Assembly (NCBI GenBank): GCA_023268575.1
Contig: JALRCL010000672.1
Coordinates: 1-13,072, forward strand
DNA: 13,072 nucleotides
Reading direction: 5' to 3'
Source of the DNA: Patulibacter sp.
Lineage (GTDB): Bacteria > Actinomycetota > Thermoleophilia > Solirubrobacterales > Solirubrobacteraceae
Position 1 is the stretch's first letter; each line of letters begins with the position of its first letter. Shown one piece after another: positions 12,575 to 13,072 of the stretch. The notes beneath the pieces are model-generated. The model did no database searches. It was not told where the DNA came from and was given only the letters and a program-made list of their open reading frames with translations. Made by a program: the position numbers and the translations under genes.

Positions 12575-13072
12575 GCCGCCTCCGCCCCGGCGGCCGCCTG
12601 CGCCGGCTCGTCGGGCACCGGATCGCCCAGAACGCCCTGGCGCTCTACGGCGTGCAGGTCGCGACGTTCCTCGTCCCGCTCCTGTCGCTGCCGTATCTCT
12701 CGCGGGTCCTCGGCGACGAGGGCTTCGGCCTCGTCGCGCTGGGCCAGTCGACGGCGATCGTCCTCGGGCTCGTCGTGAGCTACGGCTTCGAGTTCACCGC
12801 GGGTCGGGACGCGTCCGTCGCCCGCCACTCGCCGCACCGGCTCGCCGAGATCGCCGCGCGGGTGCTCGGCGCCCGCCTCCTGCTGGCGGTCCTCGTCCTC
12901 GCCGCCGCAGCGGCCACCCTGCCGCTCGTCGAGAGCTTCCGGGAGCACCCGGAGGTCCTCGCGATCGCCTGGGTCACCGGCGTGGTGCAGGGCATCAACC
13001 CCGGGTGGTTCTTCGTCGGGACCGAGCGGCTGCGGCTCGTCTCGCTCGTCCAGCTGGCGCTCCGCTTCGCCG
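12571..13072 (+). CDS. Wzx-type oligosaccharide flippase (polysaccharide biosynthesis protein, PF01943-like), 3'-truncated by the window edge
   Basis: The first 167 residues are visible; the frame is open to the end of the window. A basic N-terminus is followed by QNALALYGVQVATFLVPLLS, then LPYLSRVLGDEGFGLVALGQ (40-59), which is the classic Wzx element. Next come VVSYGFEFTAGRD (68-80), a membrane pair near 98-117, and the PGWFFVGTERLRLVSL segment near the end, matching the family's PxWFFQGxExxxxxxL signature. Known role: MATE-like/MOP superfamily flipping of undecaprenyl-linked repeat units across the membrane. The start is fixed by the ATGA overlap with the preceding gene. It completes the Wzx/Wzy/Wzz set. 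The remaining roughly 250-300 residues expected for the family lie outside. Confidence 0.9.
   Translation, partial: MSRLRPGGRLRRLVGHRIAQNALALYGVQVATFLVPLLSLPYLSRVLGDEGFGLVALGQSTAIVLGLVVSYGFEFTAGRDASVARHSPHRLAEIAARVLGARLLLAVLVLAAAAATLPLVESFREHPEVLAIAWVTGVVQGINPGWFFVGTERLRLVSLVQLALRFA

Noticed and set aside
1..13072. CRISPR arrays, tRNA/rRNA genes, insertion sequences, attachment sites
   Set aside because: Reading both strands gave no spaced direct repeats, no transposase or integrase motifs, and no tRNA-like cloverleaf. Many short GC palindromes occur but are expected by chance here.

Overview
The window is very GC-rich (above 70% by eye) with strong G/C bias at third codon positions. It uses GTG as well as ATG starts, packs genes tightly, and repeatedly shows 4-bp ATGA/GTGA stop-start overlaps. 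Together with the protein families, this points to a high-GC actinobacterium. A Thermoleophilia/Solirubrobacterales-type organism is plausible, but that is inference from style, not a database match. I see no rRNA, tRNA, CRISPR or mobile element. The longest stretch without a gene is 116 bp (5580-5695), so nothing above 300 bp is unexplained.

The whole window is one cell-surface polysaccharide locus of the Wzx/Wzy type, built in blocks of alternating strand. Block 1 (+, 1-5579): the C-terminal part of a Wzz/tyrosine-kinase chain-length regulator, a Wzy/O-antigen-ligase-like membrane protein, a methyltransferase, UDP-galactopyranose mutase (glf), and a second methyltransferase. Block 2 (-, 5696-6685): an LpxL/HtrB-like acyltransferase. 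Block 3 (+, 6726-8209): a GT2 glycosyltransferase resembling actinobacterial galactofuranosyltransferases, coupled to a 207-aa protein that looks like a shortened GT2 copy without its acidic catalytic motifs. Block 4 (-, 8248-10598): two overlapping GT4-like glycosyltransferases. Block 5 (-, 10648-11529): a GT14 (Core-2/I-branching type) glycosyltransferase. Block 6 (+, 11553-13072): a small CxxC protein, a putative GT-A-fold transferase with an EYD motif, and the start of a Wzx flippase that runs off the window.

Inferred joint role: the mutase supplies UDP-galactofuranose; the GT2, GT4 and GT14 enzymes build a lipid-linked repeat unit on the cytoplasmic face; the methyltransferases and perhaps the acyltransferase decorate it; Wzx flips it, the Wzy-like protein polymerises it, and the Wzz-kinase sets chain length.

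The observations most worth following are: (a) the degenerate GT2-like partner at 7586-8209; (b) the acyltransferase whose HX4(D/E) motif has Val instead of the acid; (c) four block-leading genes with no Shine-Dalgarno but a TAnnnT -10-like hexamer 8-10 nt before the start codon, suggesting leaderless or near-leaderless transcripts, while several operon-internal genes have clear GGAGG-type sites; and (d) a 7-bp symmetric -10 element serving both directions in the 23-bp gap at 11530-11552.
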